Source: Dyadobacter sp. CY261 | GTDB taxonomy: Bacteria > Bacteroidota > Bacteroidia > Cytophagales > Spirosomataceae | Length of the DNA: 64,000 nucleotides | Assembly: GCF_021440085.1 (NCBI RefSeq) | Contig: NZ_JAKCPW010000001.1 | Coordinates: 806,001 to 870,000 of the forward strand | Direction: 5' to 3' | Part shown: in pieces, positions 26,574 through 35,420 of the stretch | How the letters are laid out: every line of letters starts with the position of its first letter | Position numbering within the stretch: the first letter of the stretch is position 1 | Notes under the pieces: generated by a model | What the model was told of the DNA's origin: nothing | What the model saw: the letters and a program-made list of their open reading frames with translations, nothing else | Database searches by the model: none | Position numbers and translations under genes: made by a program

Positions 26574-27758
26574 ATGAGTAAATTAAAATCAAGGCTGCTG
26601 GCTGCTATTGTTTTCTTGTCGAGCGCGGCTTCGGCGAGTGCTGAGATGCCGGGTGATAGTGTTCCGGGTGTTAAAAAAGTCCGGGATGTCATTATTTACG
26701 AAGACAAGCAGTACTACGCCACATTCCCTTCGGTCGTCAAAAAGAAGGATGGTGAGATCCTCGTCGCATTCCGGCGGGCTCCCGAGCGCCGGGGTTTTGG
26801 CGAAAAAGCCAGCAGCCATGTCGATCCAAATAGTTACCTGGTTATGGTTAAGTCCAAAGATGGTGTCAATTGGACAAAAGAACCGGACCTCTTGTACGCT
26901 CATTCGCTCGGTGGATCGCAGGACCCGTGCATGCTGCAATTGCGCGACGGTACGTTGCTTTGCGCAAGTTACGGATGGGCGTTTCTAAGGCCCGACGGAT
27001 TGGAGAAACTGAAACAGCCTTACTTCATGATTGGTGAAGCCGTATTCCTCGGCGGCTACATGATGCGCTCGACCGATGGGGCCAAAACCTGGAAAGGCCC
27101 CATTTATCCACCTCATATCCAGCCGGAAATCAACCTCGATGTGTATGGAAAACCGGTTCCCGCCTACAACCGCGGAGCGATGTACGAGGGCAAGGACGGA
27201 CGCGTTTTCTGGGTCGTGGCGGCCAGTGAATCGAACAAACCTAAAAAGACGACCAATCACCTGCTCATTTCGGAGGATAAAGGCGTTACCTGGAAATACG
27301 CCAGCGTTGTCGCCAGCGATGAAAAAGCGTCGTTCAACGAAACCTCCATTTACGAAACTCCAAAAGGCGACCTGGTTGCATTTCTTCGCAGCGCGGAGTT
27401 GGACGATCAGGCATGCATGGCCCGCTCCACCGACGGCGGCAAAAGTTTTGGGAAATGGGAGAAAATGGGTTTTCAAGGTCATCCGCTGCAAGCCATGCGC
27501 CTGCTCGACAAGCGGGTACTGCTCGTTTACGGCTACCGGCATAAGCTATTCGGTATCCGCGCGCGAATTCTCAATGCCGAATGCACCGATTTCGCCACTG
27601 CGAAGGAGATTGTCCTGCGGGAGGATGGCGGTGGCTATGACATAGGCTACCCCTGGGCCGTTCAGTTGAGCGACAAACAGGTGCTGGTGACCTATTATTT
27701 CAATATAGATAATGGCACAAGACACATCGCCGGGACCATTCTTGAAATAGGTAAGTAA
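26574..27758 (+). CDS. Secreted sialidase-like six-bladed propeller (BNR/Asp-box) protein
   Basis: 394 aa with a signal peptide (MSKLKSRLLAAIVFLSSAAS). Asp-box-like repeats are visible: SKDGVNWTKEP, STDGAKTWKGP, SEDKGVTWKY and STDGGKSFGKW. They mark an exo-sialidase-like propeller. FPSVVKKKDGEILVAFRRAP resembles the arginine-containing first blade, but the full sialidase Arg triad and Tyr/Glu pair cannot be confirmed by eye, so the substrate need not be sialic acid. An in-frame TTG lies upstream at 26550; the ATG at 26574 is preferred. It follows the acyltransferase by 32 bp. Confidence 0.8.
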   Translation: MSKLKSRLLAAIVFLSSAASASAEMPGDSVPGVKKVRDVIIYEDKQYYATFPSVVKKKDGEILVAFRRAPERRGFGEKASSHVDPNSYLVMVKSKDGVNWTKEPDLLYAHSLGGSQDPCMLQLRDGTLLCASYGWAFLRPDGLEKLKQPYFMIGEAVFLGGYMMRSTDGAKTWKGPIYPPHIQPEINLDVYGKPVPAYNRGAMYEGKDGRVFWVVAASESNKPKKTTNHLLISEDKGVTWKYASVVASDEKASFNETSIYETPKGDLVAFLRSAELDDQACMARSTDGGKSFGKWEKMGFQGHPLQAMRLLDKRVLLVYGYRHKLFGIRARILNAECTDFATAKEIVLREDGGGYDIGYPWAVQLSDKQVLVTYYFNIDNGTRHIAGTILEIGK

Positions 27759-27778
27759 CTGATATTTAAATAATTAGC

Positions 27779-28558
27779 ATGAAGAATCTGTTTAGTCTCG
27801 AAGGTAAGCAAATCTGGGTTTTTGGTGGCGCAGGATACTTGGGGCAATCGGTTGTGATGGCTTTGTATGACTTGGGTGCTCAGGTGCTATGTGTTGACCT
27901 GGGTGAAAGGGCGGCGGAATTTGTGGCAGAGGCGGGACTGGAAGGGAAAGTGACACCGGCCAGCGCGGATATAGCCGATATTCCGGCGTGCGAGCAGCAG
28001 GTTAATCAATGGATTGATCAACAGGGCGTTCCTGACGGACTGGTTAACCTCACCGCATTCACCACCGCTAAAACGATGGATGGATTGGATGAGGTGGATT
28101 TCGACCGGATCAACCATGGAAACCTCACTGCCACCTGGGCGCTTGCCCGTCAGGTGGGCAATGCGATGGTTGCGCAGGGCCGGGGTAGTATTGTGCTGTT
28201 TTCCAGCATGTACGGCTCGGTAGCGCCGGATCCGAAGGTTTATGAAGCGCCGATGAACAAGAATCCTATCGAATATGGCGTCGGTAAGGCGGGAATCATT
28301 CAGATGACCCGCTACCTGGCTGTGCATTATGGGCAGGCGCAGGTTCGTTGCAACTGCATTTCGCCGGGGCCGTTTCCCAATCCTCAGGTTCAGCAAAATT
28401 ATCCCGACTTCATCGCCCGTCTTTCCGCGAAATCGCCGCTTGGCCGCATTGGCCGGTCGCCGGAAATTGCCGGAGCGGTCGCGTTCCTGTTGTCTGATGC
28501 TTCCAGTTACGTTACCGGGCATAACCTGGCCGTCGATGGTGGCTGGACGAGCTGGTAA
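27779..28558 (+). CDS. SDR family oxidoreductase
   Basis: 259 aa classical short-chain dehydrogenase. The cofactor loop is FGGAGYLGQS, with Asp in VLCVDLG at the end of strand 2 suggesting NAD(H). The catalytic Ser lies in VLFSSMYGS, and Tyr and Lys in EYGVGKAGII. The C-terminal LSDASSYVTGHNLAVDGGWT is typical. It should oxidise or reduce a hydroxyl on a sugar-derived intermediate. Unlike the SDR at 33175 it keeps all catalytic residues. It starts 20 bp after the sialidase-like gene. Confidence 0.9.
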   Translation: MKNLFSLEGKQIWVFGGAGYLGQSVVMALYDLGAQVLCVDLGERAAEFVAEAGLEGKVTPASADIADIPACEQQVNQWIDQQGVPDGLVNLTAFTTAKTMDGLDEVDFDRINHGNLTATWALARQVGNAMVAQGRGSIVLFSSMYGSVAPDPKVYEAPMNKNPIEYGVGKAGIIQMTRYLAVHYGQAQVRCNCISPGPFPNPQVQQNYPDFIARLSAKSPLGRIGRSPEIAGAVAFLLSDASSYVTGHNLAVDGGWTSW

Positions 28559-28563
28559 GTTTA

Positions 28564-29505
28564 ATGTCTATGCGACTCATTTTCATTTTATTAGTCATGT
28601 TTAGTTCAATTGAATGTCCTGCGCAGCAAGCGGCGCAGGCGGAGCCTTATCTTGCCTTGCTGCGTAAAGTCCTGCACGAGCAAGAGGAATGGGTAAAAGT
28701 GCACGCGGCTGAATACCTGATTTGGGCAGGCCACGCGGAAGGTGTAAAAGCCGAATTTCTCAATGAAGAAGAGCATCATGGAAACAAGCCGCAATACCGC
28801 GTCGGAATCTGGCGGGTCTTGGCTCAATTGGCTGAGAATGAATCTGAAAAGTTAGTTTGGTTAAACAAAATGAAAGCCGCTTTTCTCGATCCGAATGGTC
28901 CCGATCGCATCCATGCCGCCGAAACGCTGGCCAAATTGCGGATTTCACCCTTAGCGGAAGCGCCGGACGTTACCAGCGAGGCGCTCAAAAGTGACGTTCC
29001 CGCATTGGCATTATACACGCTTTGGGCAACGGCCTTTGATTCACCCAACCAGTTGGAGAAGGTAAAAATGGAATTGATAAAAAATTTAACACCGTTATCA
29101 GACTCGGAAGCGCCGATTAAATCCATTTCCGCCTATGCGCTCCGTCAACTTGGCGGCTTGAATAACCGGCAGTGGCAACAGCTTGCCGCCGCCGCATTGC
29201 ATGAGCAGGAAAGCTTATCCGCGAAAGTGTTTATGCTAAGTGCCGCCTGGCTAACAGCAGCAGATTCGAGCGACATCAAGTTGGTGCCTATCAAATCGGG
29301 ATTGTTGAAATATCATTCGGCCAAAACCAAAGGGGAACGCTCGGAAATGGCGATGGCGCTTGCCGGGAAAGGCGGTACAGAGGATTTGCAGGTTTTAACG
29401 GATTTGTTTGAAAATAAACAACCATTAGCGGATGCGGCGGCTGATTATGATGTAATGGCTGCCGCGGCATTTGCGATATTGGAGATCAACAAGCGAGCCA
29501 ATTAG
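28564..29505 (+). CDS. Exported HEAT-repeat-like helical protein
   Basis: 313 aa with a signal peptide (MSMRLIFILLVMFSSIECPA). The body is a series of paired helices with repeating motifs such as WVKVHAAEYLIWAGHAEGVK, RIHAAETLAKL, ISAYALRQLGG and MAMALAGKGGTEDLQVLTDL, consistent with HEAT/ARM repeats. There is no catalytic signature; such proteins usually act as scaffolds. It starts 5 bp after the SDR stop and is the last gene of the MFS transcript. It converges with the Uma2 gene, sharing 4 bp. Confidence 0.7.
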   Translation: MSMRLIFILLVMFSSIECPAQQAAQAEPYLALLRKVLHEQEEWVKVHAAEYLIWAGHAEGVKAEFLNEEEHHGNKPQYRVGIWRVLAQLAENESEKLVWLNKMKAAFLDPNGPDRIHAAETLAKLRISPLAEAPDVTSEALKSDVPALALYTLWATAFDSPNQLEKVKMELIKNLTPLSDSEAPIKSISAYALRQLGGLNNRQWQQLAAAALHEQESLSAKVFMLSAAWLTAADSSDIKLVPIKSGLLKYHSAKTKGERSEMAMALAGKGGTEDLQVLTDLFENKQPLADAAADYDVMAAAAFAILEINKRAN

Positions 29506-30110
29506 TATTCAATGCGCTCTGCTTCAATCAATGTTTGGAGGTTCAAAATGATAGGTTCGGGAGCATGCTGCATGACAATAACGTCGCGGTTCCAATCGAA
29601 AATGACCGAATCTTCGTTTTTCCGGATCACCATCACTTTTTTGTGTTTTGTCATAACCCAAACGACCGTGTCTGTCCCATGATCGATCAATACCGATGAC
29701 TTGGAAAAAATATAGTCAAGGTCGTGATCCGTGTCGATCCTAACGTCGACTTCGATGGCTACTTCCGGTGCTGCCGTGAAATATTGATTGTTGAGACTAA
29801 CCTCCTCTTTGCGGAAAATACCCAGGTCGATTGACAGGTTATTTTGAGGCCCGAGGTGCAGACCGGCTTCATTCGTAGCCAGCCAGTAACGCGCATTATC
29901 CAGCTTCGACTTGATGAAAAAGCCGAGAGCCATGATCAACACGGATTGCAAGGCGCTGCTGCCCATTATTTCTTCTGCTTTTATAGTGCCGGCTATCACG
30001 TCTTTATAGCCTTTATAGTAATATGCTTCTCCCGCGATCACTTCACGAATGAGGCTGCCAGGAACATTTTCCTCCGTTTTTTTCGACAAACCTGCTAACA
30101 AAACAGTCAT
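29502..30110 (-). CDS. Uma2 family (DUF820) endonuclease-like protein
   Basis: 202 aa, no signal peptide. The Uma2 PD-(D/E)XK-like core is visible: SALQSVLIMALGFFIKSKLD, IDLGIFRKEE, APEVAIEVDVRIDTDHDLDY, KSSVLIDHGTDTVVWVMTKH and KKVMVIRKNEDS. The Asp in SIDLGIF, Glu in VAIEVDV and Lys at the following strand are the likely nuclease residues, though the family's activity is largely untested. The gene stands alone and divergent from the aldolase operon, and looks unrelated to the catabolic locus around it. Confidence 0.82.
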   Translation of the reverse strand: MTVLLAGLSKKTEENVPGSLIREVIAGEAYYYKGYKDVIAGTIKAEEIMGSSALQSVLIMALGFFIKSKLDNARYWLATNEAGLHLGPQNNLSIDLGIFRKEEVSLNNQYFTAAPEVAIEVDVRIDTDHDLDYIFSKSSVLIDHGTDTVVWVMTKHKKVMVIRKNEDSVIFDWNRDVIVMQHAPEPIILNLQTLIEAERIEY

Positions 30111-30166
30111 AACGTTCGCTTTGATGCTCTTCTAAATTAACAGATTTCCAGCCGCATTCCCAAATC

Positions 30167-30231
30167 TGAAAGATAGTATCGGAATCACCCATAAAAGTAA
30201 TAGCAGACCAATTGGGGAGCCGCTACTTTTG
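30167..30231 (+). promoter_or_regulatory. Aldolase-operon promoter with shared regulon element (copy 3)
   Basis: Left part TGAAAGATAGTATCGG at 30167-30182, AAAGTAA at 30194, and -7 box TACTTTTG at 30224-30231, 47 bp after the TATC core. The ATG is at 30281. The element also lies upstream of the divergent Uma2 gene but points toward the aldolase. Confidence 0.78.
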
Positions 30232-30280
30232 GGTTACATTACATTCAGGTTTTACACTTAATCGTGGATATACATTGAGC

Positions 30281-31096
30281 ATGCGAAAGAGCCGGGTGCT
30301 GCGCAAATTGCGGGCGGGCGAAATTGTCAGTTGTTTCAAAATGAATCTTTCAGAGCCGCGCGTGGCCGAGATTGCCGGTATAGGCGGCTTTGACTGCGTT
30401 TGGGCCGATCAGGAGCATATCGGGCTCGATTGGTCGGTGCTGGCCGGATGTGTCTGGGCCTCTAAATCGCAGGATACCGACTTGCTCGTGCGTGTGCCTC
30501 GCGGCAGTTACAGCGATTATGTTCGGCCGTTGGAAATGGATGCGACAGGCATTATGGTACCGCATATCATGGGACTGGATGATGCCCGGCAGGTCATTGA
30601 AATGACCCGCTTTCATCCCATTGGCCGCCGACCGATAGATGGCGGCAATGCCGATGGTGCCTACACGGCCATGGATTTCAATGCTTATCTCGAAGAAGCC
30701 AATCGCGAGCGGTTTGTCATTTTACAAATCGAAGACCCGGAGCCGCTGGACGACCTGGAAGCGATTGCCGCATTAGATGGCTATGATATGCTTTTCTTTG
30801 GTCCCGGTGATTTCAGTCAGGGTATAGGTGCGCCGGGGCAGTGGGATCATCCCAAATTGCTCGAAACACGGATACGGGTGGTCGAGGTCGCGCGAAAGCA
30901 TGGGAAGTTTGCAGGAACGGTGGGGGGGCCGGGTAATTTGTCGGACCTGGTTTCGATGGGTTATCAGTTCGTGAGCGTAGGGGCTGATGTGGTGGGGCTT
31001 ACCAAATATTGCCGGGAACTGGTCAGCGCATTTGGCGCATCTACTGCCGGGAACTCCACTTCCTATCTCGAAAATCAGACTACGTCGGCGAAATGA
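30281..31096 (+). CDS. HpcH/HpaI family class II aldolase
   Basis: 271 aa. Family motifs in order: IAGIGGFDCVWADQEH (catalytic His region), DLLVRVPRGSYSDYVRPLEM (substrate Arg), DATGIMVPHIMGLDDARQVI, the metal-site VILQIEDPEPLDDLEAIAAL and MLFFGPGDFSQGIG. These enzymes use a divalent metal to split 2-keto-3-deoxy acids into pyruvate or a related 2-oxo acid plus an aldehyde. The best-known substrates are 4-hydroxy-2-ketoheptanedioate, 2-keto-3-deoxyrhamnonate and 5-keto-4-deoxyglucarate. It is probably the carbon-carbon cleavage step of this pathway. ATG 30281 lies 50 bp after the -7 box. It shares 4 bp (ATGA) with the aldo/keto reductase. Confidence 0.9.
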   Translation: MRKSRVLRKLRAGEIVSCFKMNLSEPRVAEIAGIGGFDCVWADQEHIGLDWSVLAGCVWASKSQDTDLLVRVPRGSYSDYVRPLEMDATGIMVPHIMGLDDARQVIEMTRFHPIGRRPIDGGNADGAYTAMDFNAYLEEANRERFVILQIEDPEPLDDLEAIAALDGYDMLFFGPGDFSQGIGAPGQWDHPKLLETRIRVVEVARKHGKFAGTVGGPGNLSDLVSMGYQFVSVGADVVGLTKYCRELVSAFGASTAGNSTSYLENQTTSAK

Positions 31097-32049
31097 GGCA
31101 GAAAGCGTTGGGACGTACCGGTTTACAGGTGTCTGAAATTGCTTTTGGGGGCGTGGAGATCGGGGTGCCTTATGGCATCGGCGTCCAGGGCCGCGAGGAT
31201 ATGCTTTCCGAGCATGAGGCGATTAGTTTGCTGCATGAGGCATTGGAAAAAGACATCAATTTCTTCGATACTGCGCGGCTTTACGGCGAAAGCGAGTCGA
31301 TCATGGGCAAAGCTTTTGCCTCGAAACGCAAGGACATTGTGCTGGCGACCAAATGCAGGCACCTCCGCAATTCAAGTGGCGCCCTTCCGCCGGATTCCGC
31401 ACTAAAATTTTTTATCCAAACCTCACTGGAAGAAAGCCTGAAAGAGCTGCAAACCGATTATATCGACGTTTACATGCTGCATTACGCCGACCTCGAAATT
31501 CTGGAAAATGAGGTGATCGCAGAGACTTTTCAGGAGTTAAAAAAACAGGGAGTGATCCGTGCCACCGGGGTGTCGACATACCTGGCTACGGAAACCGCAT
31601 TAGCCATTTCAAAAGGTCATTGGGATGTGATCCAGCTTCCGTTTAATCTGATGGATCAGCGGCATGCGGCCTGTTTTGAGGATGCCAAGGCAAATGGCGT
31701 AGGCATTGTGGCGCGATCGGTGCTGATGAAGGGTTTGCTAAGCGATCGTGGCAAGAACCTGCACCCGGAACTCGCTGATGTGGAGCGACATATCCATAAT
31801 TACCACACGTTACTGAGCCAGGATTTTCCCAACCTGCCTACATTGGCAACCCGTTTTGCCTTGTCGTTTGACAGCATTGCCTCCGTGCTCGTCGGTATCG
31901 ACAAGCCCGAATACCTTGATCAGGCGCTGGCGACCGCGGGTGGCCATGATATGGATCCGAAAACATTACAAATCGCCACCCAAATGGCCTATCCCGAGCC
32001 GGAGTTTCTGAACCTGCCGCATTGGGACCGGATGGGCTGGCTGAGATAA
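31093..32049 (+). CDS. Aldo/keto reductase
   Basis: 318 aa (beta/alpha)8 reductase. The catalytic tetrad is recognisable: Asp and Tyr in FFDTARLYGESE, Lys in IVLATKCR and His in VYMLHYAD. The start MRQKALGRTGLQVSEIAFGG is standard for the family, and the NADPH-binding end is present (RFALSFDSIASVLVGI). It probably reduces the aldehyde or ketone released by the aldolase encoded just upstream, or oxidises a sugar to a lactone. The start overlaps the aldolase stop by 4 bp. Confidence 0.9.
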   Translation: MRQKALGRTGLQVSEIAFGGVEIGVPYGIGVQGREDMLSEHEAISLLHEALEKDINFFDTARLYGESESIMGKAFASKRKDIVLATKCRHLRNSSGALPPDSALKFFIQTSLEESLKELQTDYIDVYMLHYADLEILENEVIAETFQELKKQGVIRATGVSTYLATETALAISKGHWDVIQLPFNLMDQRHAACFEDAKANGVGIVARSVLMKGLLSDRGKNLHPELADVERHIHNYHTLLSQDFPNLPTLATRFALSFDSIASVLVGIDKPEYLDQALATAGGHDMDPKTLQIATQMAYPEPEFLNLPHWDRMGWLR

Positions 32050-32060
32050 ACCTGAACCGC

Positions 32061-32978
32061 ATGCAAAGAATTGGAATCATCGGCATGAGCCCCGGCAATG
32101 CGCATCCTTATTCGTGGTCGGCCATTATCAATGGCGTTTTCGACGGGGACGAGATCAGCCGGGTCGGTTACCCGGCCGTAACCGCTTACCTCGAAGCCAA
32201 CCGCGACACGCTGGGCATTCCCGGCGCGCGGGTCACGCATGTGTGGGCGCAGGAGGTCGAAATTGCCGCAAGTATCGCAAAAGGTGCTGGTATTGAGCAT
32301 GTTTGTGCAAGTCTGGAATCGATGATCGGTGAGGTGGATGCCGTGATCCTGGCCCGTGACGATCCCGAACACCACCGAGAAATGGCCCGGCCGTTTATAG
32401 AGGCGGGCGTACCGATTTTTATCGATAAACCATTGACTTACTCGCGCGAAGATCTGGCTTGGTTCGCCGAGCAGTACCGGGCCGGAAAGTTCCTGATGTC
32501 GTGCTCCTCCATGCGTTATGCCAACGAATGCCGCATTGCCCGGCAGGAGATCAAATCCTTTGGAAAGCTGGAACTGGTGACGGCCGTGGGGAAGAAGGAT
32601 TGGAAAAAATATGGCGTGCATTTGCTCGAAGGCATTTTCGCAATCCTGGGTGATCCAATACCGCATGCTGTGCGGCATATCGGTCGTGCAGATAAGGAAA
32701 TTATTCAACTCCGCATGGAGGATGGCCTCGACATTATGCTTCATCTGTTTATGGACATTTCCGGCACATTTCAAATATCGATTTTTGGTCAAAACGGCTG
32801 GAAGCTGATTGATATCCGCAATTCCTATTCCATGTTCCGGGACAACATCATCGAATTCGTGCGCTCGCTGGAAGAAGGCAAGCCGCGACTGGCATTTGAA
32901 AAAACCGAGCGGATTATGCAGGTGATTATCAGCGCGAAGGAGAGCTTTGAGCGGGGGGGAGTGGAGGTGGTGGTTTGA
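32061..32978 (+). CDS. Gfo/Idh/MocA family oxidoreductase
   Basis: 305 aa, cytosolic. The Rossmann loop is unusual (IGIIGMSPGNAHPYS in place of GxGxxG). The family lysine motif appears as FIDKPLTYSREDL (DKP instead of EKP), and HxxH-like residues follow in YGVHLLEGIFAILGDPIPH. The C-terminal helix pair ERIMQVIISAKESFERGG is typical. It should oxidise a hydroxyl of a cyclic polyol or sugar acid with NAD(P). It lies 11 bp after the aldo/keto reductase in the same operon. Confidence 0.85.
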   Translation: MQRIGIIGMSPGNAHPYSWSAIINGVFDGDEISRVGYPAVTAYLEANRDTLGIPGARVTHVWAQEVEIAASIAKGAGIEHVCASLESMIGEVDAVILARDDPEHHREMARPFIEAGVPIFIDKPLTYSREDLAWFAEQYRAGKFLMSCSSMRYANECRIARQEIKSFGKLELVTAVGKKDWKKYGVHLLEGIFAILGDPIPHAVRHIGRADKEIIQLRMEDGLDIMLHLFMDISGTFQISIFGQNGWKLIDIRNSYSMFRDNIIEFVRSLEEGKPRLAFEKTERIMQVIISAKESFERGGVEVVV

Positions 32979-33013
32979 GTGGCGTGCCTGCGGCGAACGA
33001 GGGGCCTGCGGCC

Positions 33014-33146
33014 GACCATAGACCATGGACCATGCGCGATGTAGGGGCGGGACGGGCAAATTTAGAATTTATTGAGTATCAATTTTAACGAGATCGGCGG
33101 TCAACAATCGAGGCATTCGATGGTCGATGGTCCATCGTCGATGGTC
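33014..33146. repeat. Heptamer minisatellite (GACCATR), two blocks
   Basis: Plus strand 33014-33034 holds three 7-bp units (GACCATA, GACCATG, GACCATG). 33119-33146 holds four units on the minus strand (GACCATC three times, GACGATG once). The same heptamers recur at 59571-59661. The region between the Gfo/Idh and SDR genes contains nothing else recognisable. Confidence 0.65.
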
Positions 33147-33174
33147 AAAAACGCCTCACCAAACACCAACTCCT

Positions 33175-33954
33175 ATGCACGTCAAACAACTACTAAGCCT
33201 GAAAAACAAAGTTATCCTCGTTACCGGTGGGTCGGGGAATTATGGGAAATGCATTGTGGAGGGGCTCGGGGAGGCCGATGCGACGGTGATTACAACGTCG
33301 CGGGAGCTTGCTTCGGCGGAGCGTACGGCGGCATTCTTCCGTGAGCGTGGGCTGGATGTGCATGCGATGGAGGCGGATCAGGGTGTGCATGAGTCGGTGA
33401 TGGCGCTGAAGGCCGGCGTGCTGGAAAAGTTCGGGCGGCTGGATGGCTTCGTAAACAATGCGGTGTCGCGACCTATGAAAGGTTATAATGCCCCGCTGAG
33501 CCAATTCGAGGAATCAATGCAGGTGAATGCGACCGGAATGGTGGATTTGGTGCGTGAAATGACCGATTTGATCGTGCAGAGCGGAGGTGGAAGTGTAATC
33601 AATATTGCTTCAATGATGGGCATGTTTGGCCCGGATTCGTCCAATTATGAGGGTGCCGTGGGGATGGGCGATCTGCCGCCGGACTATTTCTTTCACAACG
33701 CCGGTCTGATCAACCTTACGCGCTACATGGCGCAGATGAATGCGGGCAAAAATGTCCGGTTTAATTGCATTAGTCCGGGCGGATTGTTCAACAATCAGCC
33801 CGAGGTTTTTTTGAACAATTACTGCAAAAAAGTGCCCCTTCGCCGGATGGCTAATCAGGATGATATCAAAGGCCTGGTGGTACTGCTGGCTTCGGATGCG
33901 GGAGCCTATATCAATGGCGAAAACATCCTGATGGATGGTGGGCTGAATGCCTGA
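33175..33954 (+). CDS. SDR family protein lacking the catalytic lysine
   Basis: 259 aa. The NAD(P) loop VTGGSGNYGKC, the structural LDGFVNNAVSR and the Ser in INIASMMGMFG are present. However, the YxxxK pair reads YFFHN before AGLINLTRYMA, so the catalytic Lys is Asn, whereas the related SDR at 27779 has YGVGK at the same place. The protein may be inactive, may use another residue, or may act as a binding subunit. It follows the aldolase operon after a 196-bp gap with the heptamer repeat. The ATG at 33175 is chosen because the upstream in-frame ATG at 33127 lies in that repeat. Confidence 0.85.
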   Translation: MHVKQLLSLKNKVILVTGGSGNYGKCIVEGLGEADATVITTSRELASAERTAAFFRERGLDVHAMEADQGVHESVMALKAGVLEKFGRLDGFVNNAVSRPMKGYNAPLSQFEESMQVNATGMVDLVREMTDLIVQSGGGSVINIASMMGMFGPDSSNYEGAVGMGDLPPDYFFHNAGLINLTRYMAQMNAGKNVRFNCISPGGLFNNQPEVFLNNYCKKVPLRRMANQDDIKGLVVLLASDAGAYINGENILMDGGLNA

Positions 33955-33963
33955 AAAGCGGGA

Positions 33964-34029
33964 TAAAAAATAGTATCAGTAATCCAGTTAAAAGTAGGAG
34001 AACGGGAGGATAGGTGATAAGTACTTTTG
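33964..34029 (+). promoter_or_regulatory. ridA-operon promoter with shared regulon element (copy 4)
   Basis: Left part TAAAAAATAGTATCAG at 33964-33979, AAAGTAG at 33991, and -7 box TACTTTTG at 34022-34029, 48 bp after the TATC core. It starts 10 bp after the SDR stop; the ATG is at 34066. Confidence 0.78.
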
Positions 34030-34065
34030 TGAAGATGGTATTTTTTAGAATTATATTTTGTTTTC

Positions 34066-34449
34066 ATGAAAAAAATAGTACATCCCGATCGTGATCCTGA
34101 TTTTGCCACCGGCGCGTACTCCGACGGCGTGGCTGTGGACGGCCTCCTGTTTGTAAGTGGCCAGGCGTCGGTCGATTTCAAAACGTCGCAGTTCGTGCTC
34201 GGTACGATCGAAGAGGAAACGGCGCGGACGCTGGACAATATCGCGGCGATCATCCGCGCGGCGGGCGGTACAATGGAAAATGTCGTTAAATGCACTGCGC
34301 ACCTGGCGGATATCAACGACTTCGACCGGTACAATGCCGTTTACGCTTCCTATTTCCCCGGCATCAAGCCTGCCCGCACGACAGTCCAGTCGGTGCTGGC
34401 TGAAAATATCAAAGTCGAGATAGACTGCATTGTCAAACTGCCCGCCTGA
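34066..34449 (+). CDS. RidA family (YjgF/YER057c/UK114) imine/enamine deaminase
   Basis: 127 aa, normal family length. Signatures: FATGAYSDGVAVDGLLFVSG, the TARTLDNIAAIIRAAGGTME helix, VVKCTAHLADINDFDRYN, and KPARTTVQSVL with the substrate-carboxylate Arg104. RidA proteins hydrolyse reactive 2-imino or enamine acids from PLP enzymes to 2-oxo acids and ammonia. That fits with the class III aminotransferase two genes downstream and suggests a nitrogen-containing intermediate. It shares one base with the next gene. Confidence 0.9.
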   Translation: MKKIVHPDRDPDFATGAYSDGVAVDGLLFVSGQASVDFKTSQFVLGTIEEETARTLDNIAAIIRAAGGTMENVVKCTAHLADINDFDRYNAVYASYFPGIKPARTTVQSVLAENIKVEIDCIVKLPA

Positions 34450-35420
34450 TGAACGAACCTTCGACATTGGCGCCGGTGGGCGTGGTGGGGCTTGGCCTGA
34501 TGGGCAGCAGCATTGTTGCCGCCTTGCTGGTCGCCGGGCATCCGGTGCGGGCCATCGCGCCCATTGCGCCGGAAGCTGGCGAAGCCCCGGAACGCATCGC
34601 GGGCCAGTTGCGCCAATGCCACGACGCAGGACTGATCGTTTCGACCGAACCGTACCTGGATGCCCTGAGCATTTCGCAAGATTACGGAATGCTGGCAGGT
34701 TGCGTGCTGGTAATCGAATGCGTAATCGAAAAGCCGGAAATCAAATCGGCAGTATATGCCAAAATCACGGCTGCCGTCGAGGCCGAGTGCATTATCGGCA
34801 GTAATACCTCGGCGATCCCTATCAGCGAATTGCAAAAGTTTGTCGATAACCCGGCGCGGTTTCTGGGCATCCATTGGGCTGAGCCGGCATTTATGACCCG
34901 CTTCCTCGAAATCACCTGTGGCGAGCAAACCGACCCGCTTTTTGCCGACAGCGTTTTTGAAATGGCAAATCGATGGGGTAAGGAACCGACTTTGCTGAAA
35001 AAGGATATTCGCGGCTTTATTACCAACCGGCTGATGTATGCCGTTTACCGCGAAATATTCCACCAGATCGAAAGCGGACAGGCGACCCGCGAGGACGTGG
35101 ATAAGGCATTTCGTTACGACGCAGGCTCGTGGATGACGCTCATGGGCATTTTCCGGCGAATGGATTATGTTGGGCTCAAAGATTTTGAAACCATGCTCAC
35201 CCGCATTTTCCCCCAACTTAGCAGCAGCGCCGAAGTGCCCGCGGTGATGCAGCAAATGGTCCGGGAAGGTGCGAGGGGTGTTCATAACGATCGTGGCCTA
35301 TTTTCCTACGAACCTGGCGAAGGCCGCCAATGGGACGAAGCATTTGCCCGGTTCAATCACGAAATACATCGGTTGGCTGCCGAATATTCAGCCGAAAAAG
35401 TAAAAGCCTATCTGCAATGA
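34449..35420 (+). CDS. 3-hydroxyacyl-CoA dehydrogenase / L-gulonate dehydrogenase family protein
   Basis: 323 aa two-domain dehydrogenase. The NAD loop is VGLGLMGSSIVAALL (GxGxxG, residues 14-19). Ser/Asn in GSNTSAIPISEL follow, then the catalytic pair His142 in GIHWAEPA and Glu154 in FLEITCG. The C-terminal helical domain has KDIRGFITNRLMYAVYREIF. The fold also serves L-gulonate 3-dehydrogenase and carnitine dehydrogenase. In a sugar locus with no CoA ligase or thiolase, a hydroxy-acid rather than an acyl-CoA substrate is more likely (inference). It overlaps the aminotransferase start by 4 bp. Confidence 0.85.
   Translation: MNEPSTLAPVGVVGLGLMGSSIVAALLVAGHPVRAIAPIAPEAGEAPERIAGQLRQCHDAGLIVSTEPYLDALSISQDYGMLAGCVLVIECVIEKPEIKSAVYAKITAAVEAECIIGSNTSAIPISELQKFVDNPARFLGIHWAEPAFMTRFLEITCGEQTDPLFADSVFEMANRWGKEPTLLKKDIRGFITNRLMYAVYREIFHQIESGQATREDVDKAFRYDAGSWMTLMGIFRRMDYVGLKDFETMLTRIFPQLSSSAEVPAVMQQMVREGARGVHNDRGLFSYEPGEGRQWDEAFARFNHEIHRLAAEYSAEKVKAYLQ

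Noticed and set aside
33014..33146. CRISPR-like repeat array
   Set aside because: Units are 7 bp with no spacers and occur in both orientations; a minisatellite explains them better.
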